A stretch of 64,000 nucleotides of DNA from AM-0621 sp964386705 (GTDB lineage Bacteria > Planctomycetota > Planctomycetia > Planctomycetales > Planctomycetaceae): assembly GCA_964386705.1 (NCBI GenBank), contig CAYLTY010000010.1, positions 9,076-73,075 of the forward strand, written 5' to 3'. Under the pieces are notes generated by a model. It was not told the origin of the DNA and did no database searches. It saw nothing but the letters and a program-made list of their open reading frames with translations. The position numbers were made by a program, and so were the translations under genes. Position 1 is the stretch's first letter. Each line of letters starts with the position of its first letter. This document shows, piece after piece, positions 43,401 through 52,789 of the stretch.

Positions 43401-46277
43401 ATGATGCGTCGACGCAATTGCCTATCTTCTCTGATTTTCCTGCTCGCTGTTGCCGTCAGTTTGACGGGCTGCAAGCGCGAGTGGTATCGCGCCGAGGCAG
43501 ATCAGGAAGCTCAATGCCTGATTGACGAAAAGACCTACAGCCGCTGGTCGACGCCGTTTCGCGGCGTGGAAATGGACCCGCGCAGCCGGTTCTATGACCC
43601 GTACGATCCGGTGCGTCCACCGATGCCGACCGATGATCCCGACTCACATCAGTTCATGCAGTGTGTTGACGGAAAGCGGGGTTGGTCCCATTGGTACGAC
43701 AATGGCGAAGTCAGCAATCTCGAGAATCCGTCCTGGGCCGATGACCTGCCCAGCTACGTGCGGCTGAACAGCGACGGCAAGCTGCAGCTCACGTTGAGCG
43801 AATCCATGCGGCTGGCGTTGATCCATTCGCCGGCTTACCAGCAGCAGTTGGAAACGATTTACCTCTCGGCTCTGGACGTCAGCACCGAACGCTTTCGTTT
43901 TCAGACGCAGTTCTTCGGCGGCATTGGCGGGGGCAGCGGGGGGCGTACCTTCTTCAATGAGAGCGCCATTGGCGCTACGAACATCCATCGAAATGGTATC
44001 ACCACGCATACAACAGATGTCTCGGTCGACACAGACATCCGCCTGCGCAAGCGATTCGCCACGGCGGGTGAATTGATCGTCGGTTTTGCGAACTCGTTCG
44101 TGTGGCAGTTCAGCGGGCAGGATCAGAACTTTGCGCTGTCGATATTTAACTTCAGCCTCGTACAGCCGTTGCTACGAGGCGCTGGTCGTCAGATTGCGCT
44201 TGAGCAGCTCACGATCGCTGAGCGAACTCTGCTGGCCAACCTGCGAGCCATGGAAGCCTACCGCCAAGGATTTTATACCCTCGTGGCGATCGGCGAGAAC
44301 AACACTCAAGGCCCGTCCCGTCGCGGTGGTTTCTCGGGTGGTTCTGGTCTGTCGGGCTTTACCGGCCAGGGTGCTGGCGGCTTCGGTGCCGTTGGTGATG
44401 CGACGGGGTTTGGTCGTAATGCAGGTGGTAACAACAATAATGGCGGCGGCGGTAACGGCGGCGCTACTGGCTTCGCGGGCGGTGGTGCCGGGCAGGTCGG
44501 TGGCTTCATTGGCTTGCTGCAGGTCCGCCAGCAGATTCGCAACACGGAAACCAGTCTGCGTCAGCAACTGCAGACACTGGACCTGCTCGAAGCCCACTTG
44601 GAAGCCGGCCTGATTGATATCGCTCAGGTTGATCAATTTCGTCAGAGCATCGAAACCGAACGCGCCAATCTGCTGCAGTCGCGCAATGCTCTGCAGAACC
44701 AGCTTGATACTTTCAAATCGACGACGTTGGGTCTGCCGCCTGATCTGCCAGTCGAGTTGGATGATTCTTACATACGCTCGTTCCAGTTCCTCGATCCCCA
44801 GGTTCAGGAACTGCAAGCGTCGCTGCAGACGATCGTGGACGACTTCGGCAAACTCGAAGACGCACCGCCCCCGGCGGCTCTGCGTGAAATCATGGCCCGT
44901 TTGGGTACGCTGCGAACTCGCGTTGACGCTGAGTTCACGCCGGTCGCGGCTGATATCGTCAAGATGACGGAAGTCAGGCCGAACCGCAGCAAGTACATGG
45001 AACCGTCCGAGCAAAAGTTGTTTGACCGCGACCAACAGCAGCTCACGGACAATCTGGGGGCGCTGAAAGAACGCTTTGCGGCGCTGACAATAAAGCTGAA
45101 GGAACTCGAAGAACAACTCACCGACCAGACGGCAAAGACAACGGCGACAGCCATCATCGGAGTGAACGTCGAGATGTCGAACATCATCAGTGAACTCTCG
45201 CTGGTGCAGGCGCGAGCCCGTGTGGAACTCATTACGTTGGAGTCTTTCGATCTGACTCCTGAAAACGCCTTGGACATCGCCCGGGCCAATCGCTTCGACT
45301 GGATGAACAACCGCGCGGCCCTGGTGGATACGTGGCGATTGATCGAATTCAACGGTAACCGCCTGGAATCCAACCTGGACGTTTTCATTGACGGCAACAT
45401 CGGCACGGTGGGCGACAACCCGGTGCGGTTTGGCACTGACAATAGCTCGATCCGAGCGGGTGTGCGTTTTGATGCTCCGTTCAATCGACTGACGGAACGC
45501 AACGACTTTCGGCAGCAGTTGCTGGTCTATCAGCAGTCTCGCCGACAGATGATTCAGTACGAAGACACCGTGCATCGCACGATGCGTCAATTGTTGCGGG
45601 ACCTCGATCAGTTGCGCGTTAACCTTGAGATTCAGCGTCGCGCTGTGGCCATCGCGATTCGCCGTGCTGATCAGACGCGTGAAAACCTCAACAAGCCGAC
45701 CGCTCCTGCTCAGCCGGGGCAACCTGTGACTCAGTTCGGTCCGACAGCGGCAACCAACTTGCTGACCGCGTTGTCCGACTTGCGCAGTTCACAGAACAAC
45801 TTCATGAGCGTCTGGCTGGCCTATCAGGCTGGCCGCATGCGGTTGCTCCGCGAACTGGGGATCATGCAGATCAACGAGGACGGCGACTGGATCGAAATGC
45901 CACTGGAAGCCGTAACTCGTTCGTCCGCATCCGAGATGCCGGTTCCACCCTCCGTTCCGAGACGCTGGTTCGATGCCCTCGACAAACTCGACGGCGCCGG
46001 TATCGACGGAAGCAAGGGTTCTGAGTCGCTACCTCTGAAGCCCGCCGACAACCTGCTCCCTCCCGGCCAGATCCAGCCACCGCAGATTCCCGCGCCGGGA
46101 ACTTCATCTCGCGTCGTGCCCAAGATGCTGCCGGCGATGACCGCTGCACCCATCCCGAATGCGACCACGCCCGCTGTGGTGGCGCCACAACCGCGACAGG
46201 TGCAACAAGCTCAAAGTGTACAGCCTGTGCCAACGACGGCCTCTGGCTGGCGAGCTACCAAGAAGAAGCCAGAGTGA
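43401..46277 (+). CDS. TolC-family outer-membrane efflux lipoprotein with Gly-rich insertion
   Basis: This 958-residue protein has a lipoprotein signal (FLLAVAVSLTGC, Cys near residue 24). The body has the long helices of TolC family channels, which join inner-membrane pumps to the outside. An N-terminal part (LTLSESMRLALIHSPAYQQQL near 132) opens the first repeat. A Gly/Asn-rich insertion (about 310-370, GGNNNNGGGGNGG) breaks the helical region. Long coiled coils (about 375-600) and the second repeat (LTPENALDIARANRFDWMNNRAALVDTW near 620) follow. It is more than twice the size of E. coli TolC. A Pro-rich tail ends the protein. The start is ATG 43401 or the next codon. Confidence 0.85.
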   Translation: MMRRRNCLSSLIFLLAVAVSLTGCKREWYRAEADQEAQCLIDEKTYSRWSTPFRGVEMDPRSRFYDPYDPVRPPMPTDDPDSHQFMQCVDGKRGWSHWYDNGEVSNLENPSWADDLPSYVRLNSDGKLQLTLSESMRLALIHSPAYQQQLETIYLSALDVSTERFRFQTQFFGGIGGGSGGRTFFNESAIGATNIHRNGITTHTTDVSVDTDIRLRKRFATAGELIVGFANSFVWQFSGQDQNFALSIFNFSLVQPLLRGAGRQIALEQLTIAERTLLANLRAMEAYRQGFYTLVAIGENNTQGPSRRGGFSGGSGLSGFTGQGAGGFGAVGDATGFGRNAGGNNNNGGGGNGGATGFAGGGAGQVGGFIGLLQVRQQIRNTETSLRQQLQTLDLLEAHLEAGLIDIAQVDQFRQSIETERANLLQSRNALQNQLDTFKSTTLGLPPDLPVELDDSYIRSFQFLDPQVQELQASLQTIVDDFGKLEDAPPPAALREIMARLGTLRTRVDAEFTPVAADIVKMTEVRPNRSKYMEPSEQKLFDRDQQQLTDNLGALKERFAALTIKLKELEEQLTDQTAKTTATAIIGVNVEMSNIISELSLVQARARVELITLESFDLTPENALDIARANRFDWMNNRAALVDTWRLIEFNGNRLESNLDVFIDGNIGTVGDNPVRFGTDNSSIRAGVRFDAPFNRLTERNDFRQQLLVYQQSRRQMIQYEDTVHRTMRQLLRDLDQLRVNLEIQRRAVAIAIRRADQTRENLNKPTAPAQPGQPVTQFGPTAATNLLTALSDLRSSQNNFMSVWLAYQAGRMRLLRELGIMQINEDGDWIEMPLEAVTRSSASEMPVPPSVPRRWFDALDKLDGAGIDGSKGSESLPLKPADNLLPPGQIQPPQIPAPGTSSRVVPKMLPAMTAAPIPNATTPAVVAPQPRQVQQAQSVQPVPTTASGWRATKKKPE

Positions 46278-46319
46278 TAATTACTCAGGTCTGGTTGCTG
46301 ATTGTGGTATCACGCTGAT

Positions 46320-49300
46320 CTAGTGGAAGTCGCGGGATTTAACTTGGACCTCAGACAGTTCGTATGAGATGTCCTCCAGGCGACCGGCCACGACGTGAAT
46401 GACGTCACCGCGGCGTTCCAGGACGCCATGAGCGATGAGCACAGTGGCTTCACGTGCCGCTCGGCGGTAGCGGTTCCATGTTTCAATGTGCACGACCAGA
46501 TTTACAATGCCGGTCTCGTCTTCCAATGTGAAGAAGGTGATATTTTTAGCTGTGCTGGGACGCTGCCGCATCAGCACCAACCCGGCCACTCGCAAAAAGC
46601 AGCCGTCGCGAGCGGATCTCAAGCTGCAGGCAGATGTGACTCGCCGTCTATTCAATAGCGGGCGAATGAACTGAATTGGATGTCCGCGCAGTGACAGGCT
46701 CGTGGCCCGATAGTCGGCGGCGACTTCTTCAAAGGCCTCTAGTTCTGGCAAGGGAACGGGATATTCTGGGGCACTGGCCTGAGTATCCAACAACGGTGCT
46801 GCCGCGTAATCAGGGAGCGATTGCCAGAGTGCTCCTCGACGAGTGAGTCCGCAAGACTCAAACGCATTGGCCTTGGAAAGTCGGTTCAGCAGGCCCGCAT
46901 CTGAACCGGTACGTTGTGCGAAATCCTCAACCGACCGAAACGGCTGAATGCCTCGCAATTTGACGATCTGCTGACAATTCTTCTCGGAGCAACCCTTTAT
47001 CATGCTGAATCCCAAACGCAGCGCTGGTTGATCACTCTTACGTTGGCCTTTAGTGCGTTCCAACGTGCAGGGCCACTCGCTCACATTGATATCAACAGGC
47101 AGAACTTTAACGCCATGCTGGCGTGCATCCCGTACTAGTTGGGCCGGCGCGTAGAAGCCCATTGGTTGCGAGTTCAACAGCGCAGCTGTGAACGCGGCCG
47201 GGTAGTGATGCTTCAGCCATGCCGAAACATATACCAGCAATGCGAACGATGCGGCATGACTCTCAGGAAAGCCATACTCTCCAAAGCCTTTGATCTGATT
47301 GAAGAGCTGCTCTGCGAACGTTTCTGAATAGCCGTTGCCCATCATCCCGTTGATGAGTTTCTCTTCAAACTGGTTGATAATGCCGGGGCGTCTCCAGCCT
47401 CCCATGGCTCGCCGTAGTTGGTCAGCCTCGTCTGCGGTAAAATTAGCTGCCACCATCGCGATGCGCATGGCTTGTTCCTGAAAAATTGGAACGCCGTATG
47501 TCTTCATCAGCAAGTGGCGAATGCGCTCATCAGGGTAGGTGACCTCTTCCTCGTTATTCCTGCGGCGCAAATAGGGATGGACCATGTTCCCTTGAATGGG
47601 ACCCGGACGAACAATCGCGACTTCAATCACCAGGTCGTAGAAAATCCTTGGTTTCAACCGCGGCAGCATCGACATCTGGGCGCGGCTTTCAATTTGAAAG
47701 ACACCCACTGTGTCAGCGCGAGAGATCATTTCGTAAACGTCTGCGTCGTCCTGGGGAACAGTCGCCAAGGTAAGACGGCGACCGTGATGACGGTGAAGCA
47801 GCTCGAAGCATTTTTTAATTGCTGTCAGCATGCCGAGAGCCAGGCAATCAACCTTCAAGATTCCGAGCGCATCGAGATCATCTTTATTCCATTCGACGAC
47901 AGTGCGGTCTTTCATTGATGCGTTTTCAATAGGTACCAACTCGCAAAGTGGTCCATTAGTCAGCACCATTCCGCCAACATGCTGTGAAAGATGACGTGGA
48001 AAACCAATCAGCGTTTCAACCAGTTCGAATAGGCGTGTAGTCACCTGTGATTCCGTTGGCAGCCCCATCTCGCGCAATCGATCTTGCAGGCCATCACTGT
48101 TATAGAGATGGTGCAGATGCTTGGTGAGAAGGTCTAGGCAATCTGCCGAAAGTCCCAGTGCCTTGCCCACCTCCCGCAGAGCCGAACGCGGGCGGTAGCA
48201 GATGACCTCGGCAGTCATCGCGGCTCGATCGCGACCATATTTTTGATAGAGGTATTGAATGACCTCTTCGCGGCGTTCGTGTTCAAAATCCACATCAATG
48301 TCGGGAGCTTCACCGCGTTCTCTGCTGATGAATCGTTCAAACAGTAAATCAATCTCCACAGGATTCACTGATGTAACGCCGAGGCAGTAGCAGACAACCG
48401 AGTTCGCTGCGGAGCCTCGCCCTTGGCAGAGGATGCCCTGGCTTCTCGCGAAGTGCACCATGTCCCAGACGGTCAGGAAGTAGGATGCGTATTGCAAGTC
48501 TCTGATGAGTTCTAGCTCATGCTTGATCCCCGTTTGGACTTTTTCAGGAATGCCATTCGGATAGCGATTATTCGCACCAATCCATGTTTGCTCTTCGAGA
48601 TGCTCCATGGGAGTCATCCCCGCCGGAGATAGCTCTTCAGGGTATTCATACTTCAATTCTGCAAGTGAAAACTGGCAGCGATCGGCGATTTCTGTCGTGC
48701 GACGGAAGGCTGCAGGACAGGCATTAAATAAAGCCGCCATGGCTGTAGTGGGCTTAAGATGCCGTTCGGCGTTCGGAAAGCGGCGGTCGCCTAACTCGGC
48801 TACCGTGCAGCCATGCCGAATGGCTGTAAGTACATCCTGCAGTTCCTGCCGTTTGCTCTCGTGATAGTGCACTGCGTTGGCGGCTACGAGTGGCATCTGC
48901 AATCGGCTTGCTGCCGTCATCCAATGAGCCAGAATCTGCGAATCGTGCGGACCACGACGTAGCTCGGCCACCCAGTATGCTCGATCTCCAAAGGCTTCTT
49001 TGAGCTTGTTCGTGGGAGCCGCAATGTCTGGGCAAGACGTGTCCAAAACCATGCCGGCCAGCAAGCCTTCGGCATGTTCGAGAATATCATTTAGTAAAAG
49101 GTGGCAATCGCCTTTCGGTGCATTGCGGTGGCCGCGCGTGATGAGTCGACAGAGTCGTCCATAGCCCGAGCGATTCATGGCCCATAATACAACCGGTGGC
49201 GCATCCTGCGGTGTAATTTCAGCTCCGATAATAAGTTTTAGCCCCAACGCCTTCGCGGCAACGTGAGCTTGCACAACGCCTGCCAGGCTATTGCGGTCAG

Positions 49301-49493
49301 TAATTGCCAGTGCTGCATAACCTAATTCTGCCGCTCGATGAATCAGTTCGTCCGGGTGCGATGCTCCTTCCAGAAATGAAAAGTTGGATCGGCAATGCAG
49401 CTCGGCATAGGCCGGAAACGCGAGCTTCAGCGGGTGAGGTGCTGCGTCTGACTGGAATGGTGGCCGACGCTGAGAATGAGGATGATCTGGCAT
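46320..49493 (-). CDS. dnaE2: Error-prone DNA polymerase III alpha subunit (DnaE2/ImuC)
   Basis: This 1057-residue protein is the translesion polymerase of the ImuABC mutasome. The N-terminal PHP domain begins AELHCRSNFSFLEGASHPDEL near residue 30. The catalytic acidic motif is PDIDVDFEHERREEV near residue 400. A C-terminal OB fold (ITFFTLEDETGIVNLVVHIETWNRY) lies near 985. It lacks the long C-terminal tail of the replicative DnaE and is shorter, as expected for DnaE2. It is the last gene of the lexA-imuA-imuB-dnaE2 operon, 69 bp after imuB. SOS induction is predicted from the LexA gene at the head of the same unit. Confidence 0.95.
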   Translation of the reverse strand: MPDHPHSQRRPPFQSDAAPHPLKLAFPAYAELHCRSNFSFLEGASHPDELIHRAAELGYAALAITDRNSLAGVVQAHVAAKALGLKLIIGAEITPQDAPPVVLWAMNRSGYGRLCRLITRGHRNAPKGDCHLLLNDILEHAEGLLAGMVLDTSCPDIAAPTNKLKEAFGDRAYWVAELRRGPHDSQILAHWMTAASRLQMPLVAANAVHYHESKRQELQDVLTAIRHGCTVAELGDRRFPNAERHLKPTTAMAALFNACPAAFRRTTEIADRCQFSLAELKYEYPEELSPAGMTPMEHLEEQTWIGANNRYPNGIPEKVQTGIKHELELIRDLQYASYFLTVWDMVHFARSQGILCQGRGSAANSVVCYCLGVTSVNPVEIDLLFERFISRERGEAPDIDVDFEHERREEVIQYLYQKYGRDRAAMTAEVICYRPRSALREVGKALGLSADCLDLLTKHLHHLYNSDGLQDRLREMGLPTESQVTTRLFELVETLIGFPRHLSQHVGGMVLTNGPLCELVPIENASMKDRTVVEWNKDDLDALGILKVDCLALGMLTAIKKCFELLHRHHGRRLTLATVPQDDADVYEMISRADTVGVFQIESRAQMSMLPRLKPRIFYDLVIEVAIVRPGPIQGNMVHPYLRRRNNEEEVTYPDERIRHLLMKTYGVPIFQEQAMRIAMVAANFTADEADQLRRAMGGWRRPGIINQFEEKLINGMMGNGYSETFAEQLFNQIKGFGEYGFPESHAASFALLVYVSAWLKHHYPAAFTAALLNSQPMGFYAPAQLVRDARQHGVKVLPVDINVSEWPCTLERTKGQRKSDQPALRLGFSMIKGCSEKNCQQIVKLRGIQPFRSVEDFAQRTGSDAGLLNRLSKANAFESCGLTRRGALWQSLPDYAAAPLLDTQASAPEYPVPLPELEAFEEVAADYRATSLSLRGHPIQFIRPLLNRRRVTSACSLRSARDGCFLRVAGLVLMRQRPSTAKNITFFTLEDETGIVNLVVHIETWNRYRRAAREATVLIAHGVLERRGDVIHVVAGRLEDISYELSEVQVKSRDFH

Positions 49494-49562
49494 AGGCGGC
49501 TGCAGGGAAGTGTCGCACTCGGGAAAAACGTTCTGATCGCGGAGCGATCAGCGATAAATGGT

Positions 49563-51170
49563 TCAATCAAACGTGCCGTGTACGAACCAGCCGTCTGCGT
49601 TGAATTGATGAAACAGCCAGAAGTGGTGGCCGGTTTGTGTTTCCACGCGGAAGTAGTCCCGTGCGATGGGTTCGTCGCGCCACCAGCCGGTTTCGATGCG
49701 TTCAGGGCCCCAACTGCGGATGACCCGATGCTCCCGGCGGTCCCAATGGAACGAAAGTGGTGCGCCTTCTGGGCCGGCGATTGAGGCCTCGATCTCTTCA
49801 GGTGGCGTCAACAAATGTGTGGGCCGGGCGAGTGTTATCGGGAAGAGTTGAGCCGCCGCTTGTCTGGTGAGCGACTCGTTCTTGTGCATCTTCGGTGAAG
49901 AACTTGGCTTTTCGCCTTGAGTCCATGCATCGTAAGCCACTGCAAGTTCTGGTTGAGCGTCCGGGACTAGACGCGTTCGTACGACGGCTTGAGTACCCAG
50001 CCGGTTGCTCAAGCGATCCAGCAGCGCCACCACTTCGCGTTGATCGCTGCCATCCAGTGAATGGCCGAACAAATCTCGCTGACGTACTTTCAAACGGTCT
50101 GTCAGCGTGGCTTCCAAACGTACGAAAATGACTTCTTCAGGTAGCAGTCGGCGTTCCCATTGGAGGGCCAGCATCTCCAGCAGATGTTTGGCGACGTCCG
50201 TCGGCACTACGCAGTTCACGCAGAACTCATGTGCTCGACCGCCGGGCTCGCGAAAGCCGCAGAGTAGTTGTCGAATTCCTGAACGCAGTGGTCTGAGTCG
50301 GTTCAACAACTCATCCAGTAATTCTTTCACAATGCACTGTAGGGCCTCCTGATTGGTAAGAGGCCATTCGCCCGCCCACTGAGCAACGAAGGAGACCGGG
50401 GCTGCTTGAGTGGCGAGCAACTCCATCTCATCGCCGAAGGCTTGATCCAGTCGCTTCAACAATTCGGGACCAAAGCGAGACGGTAATGTTGAACGTGGCA
50501 GCGCCCGCAACTGCTTCACTGTTTGCAGGCCGAGTTCGTGGAGAGTGGCCAATGTTTTGCTCGGCAACCGCAAGGCGGCTATGGGCAGTGGGTCGAGTGC
50601 ATTAGGTAGCCAACTGGTGTCGACGACGGTTGGTTCCGTCGATCTTGCGAGGAAATGAGCCACGGCCCAGGCGGCACCAATTGTGGGAGCCACGCTGCCT
50701 CGAACGTGAAGCCCCTGCGCACGCAGCTGATTCACCAGGCTAAAGGCCAGGCCGTGATCTCCACCAAAAAGGTGTGTGCAACCGGTGACGTCCAGCAGCA
50801 CACATTCCGGCGAGTTAGCTTCCTCTAAACCGTACAATGGCGAGAAGCATTCGCAGGACTGGGCGATATCTCGCAAGCACGCCTGATCTGCAGCGGGGTC
50901 ATGCAGTTCGAAATGAACTTCATCATTGCGAAGCGGCGAGCGGTCATGATGCGTTGGCGGACTCGTTTCCACGAGAGCTTGAGCCTCGGCCAGCGGCATG
51001 CCGAGGGTGACTCCCAGCCGAACCGGTTGGCGTGAGCAGGAACGAACGCAGGGGCCGCGATTACCAAGCGTCTCGTAGATGACCACAGGCTGCTTCTTAA
51101 GCTCCGGTCGCTCGTACCGCAGTCGCTGCAGAGGCCAATTGGGTAACCATGCACAGGCGACCGTTCGCAT
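49563..51170 (-). CDS. imuB: ImuB, Y-family-like polymerase subunit of the mutasome
   Basis: This 535-residue protein resembles Y-family DNA polymerases but is the non-catalytic linker of the ImuABC mutasome, bridging the clamp and DnaE2. The start is ATG 51170 (MRTVACAWLPNWPLQRL; GGAG 7 bases upstream). ATG 51173 and a TTG at 51185 are also in frame. Features are CVLLDVTGCTHLFGGDHGLAF near residue 120, then a thumb and little-finger region. A possible clamp motif (AAAQLFPI) lies near residue 430. The gene overlaps imuA by 74 bp, so they are translationally coupled. Typical ImuB lacks the polymerase acidic triad, and I see no clear triad here. Confidence 0.92.
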   Translation of the reverse strand: MRTVACAWLPNWPLQRLRYERPELKKQPVVIYETLGNRGPCVRSCSRQPVRLGVTLGMPLAEAQALVETSPPTHHDRSPLRNDEVHFELHDPAADQACLRDIAQSCECFSPLYGLEEANSPECVLLDVTGCTHLFGGDHGLAFSLVNQLRAQGLHVRGSVAPTIGAAWAVAHFLARSTEPTVVDTSWLPNALDPLPIAALRLPSKTLATLHELGLQTVKQLRALPRSTLPSRFGPELLKRLDQAFGDEMELLATQAAPVSFVAQWAGEWPLTNQEALQCIVKELLDELLNRLRPLRSGIRQLLCGFREPGGRAHEFCVNCVVPTDVAKHLLEMLALQWERRLLPEEVIFVRLEATLTDRLKVRQRDLFGHSLDGSDQREVVALLDRLSNRLGTQAVVRTRLVPDAQPELAVAYDAWTQGEKPSSSPKMHKNESLTRQAAAQLFPITLARPTHLLTPPEEIEASIAGPEGAPLSFHWDRREHRVIRSWGPERIETGWWRDEPIARDYFRVETQTGHHFWLFHQFNADGWFVHGTFD

Positions 51171-51843
51171 CATCAAGCTCCACAATCACCGCTTTTGCAG
51201 TGAAATTCCCTGGTGCTCGTAATAGTTCGACCAATAGCCGCCGTCTTGGCTTGGCTATTCCTGACGATTCTTCGGTATCACCAACGGCCAGCGGGCGAAC
51301 CAGAAAGCGGAATTCGGCCCAGGTGGGTTGATGCCGCATGCGTTCCGGCCGCAGCAAGACTCCCAGAGTGCCACCGGTTTCCGCAGCCAACTGCAGCCGA
51401 CGAAACGCCGCTGGAGTCAGCTGATCGACCTCGCACACCACGACACCAACGCCGCGTGTGCGTAAGGCTTGTTCCACTGCCCACAGCACATCCTGCGGAC
51501 GTTCTGGTCGCACCAGCACCACTCGGTTGAGATCCAGTGAGAGCGGAACCAGTCCCGGCCCGTGCAGCGTCTTGCGTCCGTCGACAATGACCCACAGGTC
51601 GTGAGCGAAAGCGGCCTGACTCGCCAGGACAGCCAGACTGGTCGCGCCGGCGCCTTTCGCATTCGCCAACCATTCCACCAGCCGCCCGCGCAGTGATGCC
51701 ATGTTCGGCCACAACGGGGTTACAGATGAGGTTGTGGAAACCTTGATATCGTCGTCGAGGTTTGGGGCTTGCCACGTGCCTGCGCGTTCGATCTGTCGGA
51801 TGCGCGCGGCCAGTTCCGCCACGATTTGAGGGCGAGCGGCCAT
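51097..51843 (-). CDS. imuA: ImuA, RecA-like accessory protein of the mutasome
   Basis: This 248-residue protein has the RecA/SulA-like fold of ImuA, which helps the mutasome act on damaged DNA. The ATP-loop region reads NAKGAGATSLAVLASQAA near residue 61, a Walker A position without the Lys-Thr, so ATP binding is doubtful. VVLVRPERPQDVLWAVEQALRTRGVGVVVCEV near 108-140 is the Walker B-like strand region. The start at 51843 has GGAG 8 bases upstream and lies 1 bp after the lexA stop, so translation is coupled. Its end overlaps imuB. Confidence 0.9.
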   Translation of the reverse strand: MAARPQIVAELAARIRQIERAGTWQAPNLDDDIKVSTTSSVTPLWPNMASLRGRLVEWLANAKGAGATSLAVLASQAAFAHDLWVIVDGRKTLHGPGLVPLSLDLNRVVLVRPERPQDVLWAVEQALRTRGVGVVVCEVDQLTPAAFRRLQLAAETGGTLGVLLRPERMRHQPTWAEFRFLVRPLAVGDTEESSGIAKPRRRLLVELLRAPGNFTAKAVIVELDDANGRLCMVTQLASAATAVRATGA

Positions 51844-51844
51844 C

Positions 51845-52438
51845 TCAGAATCTCCGCCGCAGCAACCCGACCAGCACCCCCCGAATCTCTACCTCTTGCA
51901 CTCGGATGGGCTTGAAGCGAGCGTTCTCGGGTTTCAGCAATACATGATCTTTACGGCGGAAAAAGCGTTTCAGAGTCGCTTCACCGTCGATCACCGCAGC
52001 GACGATCTCTCCCTCGTGACAGGTTTCCTGACGTCGGATGACGGCAATATCGCCCTCCACAATATGGGCTTCGATCATCGAATCCCCTTTGACGATCAAG
52101 CCAAAGTGTTTGTCGGGGTCATAGGCGTCACCCAAATCGACATGCTCATCAATGTCAGTGTTTTCGATGGCCTCGATCGGCCGACCAGCGGCAATGTGGC
52201 CCAGGATTGGAATGCCCCGTTGCTGCATGGCAGCGGCTGTGAGTCCATAAAGTGTTCCACACTTCTGGATCAGCCCTTGCTCCCGCAACCGAGCAAAAAT
52301 CCGTTGCACGCTGGTCGGCGAACGATGCCCGAAGTGTCGTGCGACCTCATTCAAGGACGGCATGCGCATCTCGTCGCGCTGGACCTGCACCAAGAAGGCC
52401 AGCACCTCCGAGTCCGACAAGGGATTTGCCGTTTGCAT
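51845..52438 (-). CDS. lexA: LexA SOS repressor
   Basis: This 197-residue protein is the SOS master repressor. The start is ATG 52438 with AAGGA 4 bases upstream; an in-frame TTG at 52459 is less likely. The winged helix has recognition helix SPTSVQRIFARLREQGLI (near 40-57). The self-cleavage site is A84-G85 in HIAAGRPIEA. Catalytic residues are S120 (KGDSMIEA) and K157 (EATLKRF). All the parts needed for RecA-stimulated autocleavage are present. It heads the operon lexA-imuA-imuB-dnaE2, so it controls its own transcription together with the error-prone polymerase. Confidence 0.96.
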   Translation of the reverse strand: MQTANPLSDSEVLAFLVQVQRDEMRMPSLNEVARHFGHRSPTSVQRIFARLREQGLIQKCGTLYGLTAAAMQQRGIPILGHIAAGRPIEAIENTDIDEHVDLGDAYDPDKHFGLIVKGDSMIEAHIVEGDIAVIRRQETCHEGEIVAAVIDGEATLKRFFRRKDHVLLKPENARFKPIRVQEVEIRGVLVGLLRRRF

Positions 52439-52488
52439 GACGTCCTTTTCTGAAGCCAATCATCGACACTCGGGCTCATGCCCATGTA

Positions 52489-52508
52489 TTGAATATGATC
52501 ATATTCAA
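52489..52508. promoter_or_regulatory. Perfect 20-bp palindrome, predicted LexA operator
   Basis: TTGAATATGATCATATTCAA is its own reverse complement over all 20 bases and lies 51-70 bp before the lexA start. It covers the predicted -10 box (TATGAT). It fits neither GAAC-N4-GTTC nor CTGT-N8-ACAG, so this LexA would use a different motif. The assignment rests on position and symmetry. Confidence 0.6.
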
Positions 52509-52525
52509 AAAGTTCGAGCCGACAA
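52498..52525 (-). promoter_or_regulatory. Predicted lexA operon promoter
   Basis: On the minus strand, TTGTCG (52520-52525) and TATGAT (52498-52503) are 16 bp apart. The -10 is a close match and lies in the palindrome, so LexA binding would block polymerase. The 5' untranslated leader would be about 50 bases. Confidence 0.45.
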
Positions 52526-52789
52526 GTTGGCTGTTGGTTCACCACTCAAAGATTTTTTGCCGGCCGTTTGTCCGCGGCGGGAAGTTGTTGTGCGTCAACG
52601 AGAACAGAACGCCCTTTCGCGAAGCGAAACGCGACCATGTTCGCTGGCTGTTCTTTTCGTGGGCTCAGAAACACAATCGACCTTGTCACTACTCAAGCCT
52701 GCGGAACCTCCGTTCTGGCGAGCTGTGATGGTCCGTCTGAATTCTCAACTTGAATGAAGAACTCAGCCCCACGCATCTGGAGAAAAACC

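Larger units (their letters stand above)
52439..52789. other. 351-bp divergent region with lexA promoter
   Basis: This gap between lexA (minus) and the DUF1080 gene (plus) holds the predicted LexA operator and lexA promoter. Farther right is a short perfect stem, TTTCGC (52615-52620) with GCGAAA (52624-52629). Several plus-strand frames of 60-130 residues are open here but read as shadows without ribosome sites. The DUF1080 ribosome site (GGAG) is at its end. Confidence 0.5.

Noticed and set aside
44172..45722. Minus-strand frame of 516 residues
   Set aside because: It is antisense to the TolC-family gene and reads as a shadow.
52600..52640. GAACAGAAC sequence considered as a Gram-positive type SOS box
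   Set aside because: It is not a palindrome and lacks the GTTC half; the 20-bp palindrome nearer lexA is far stronger.
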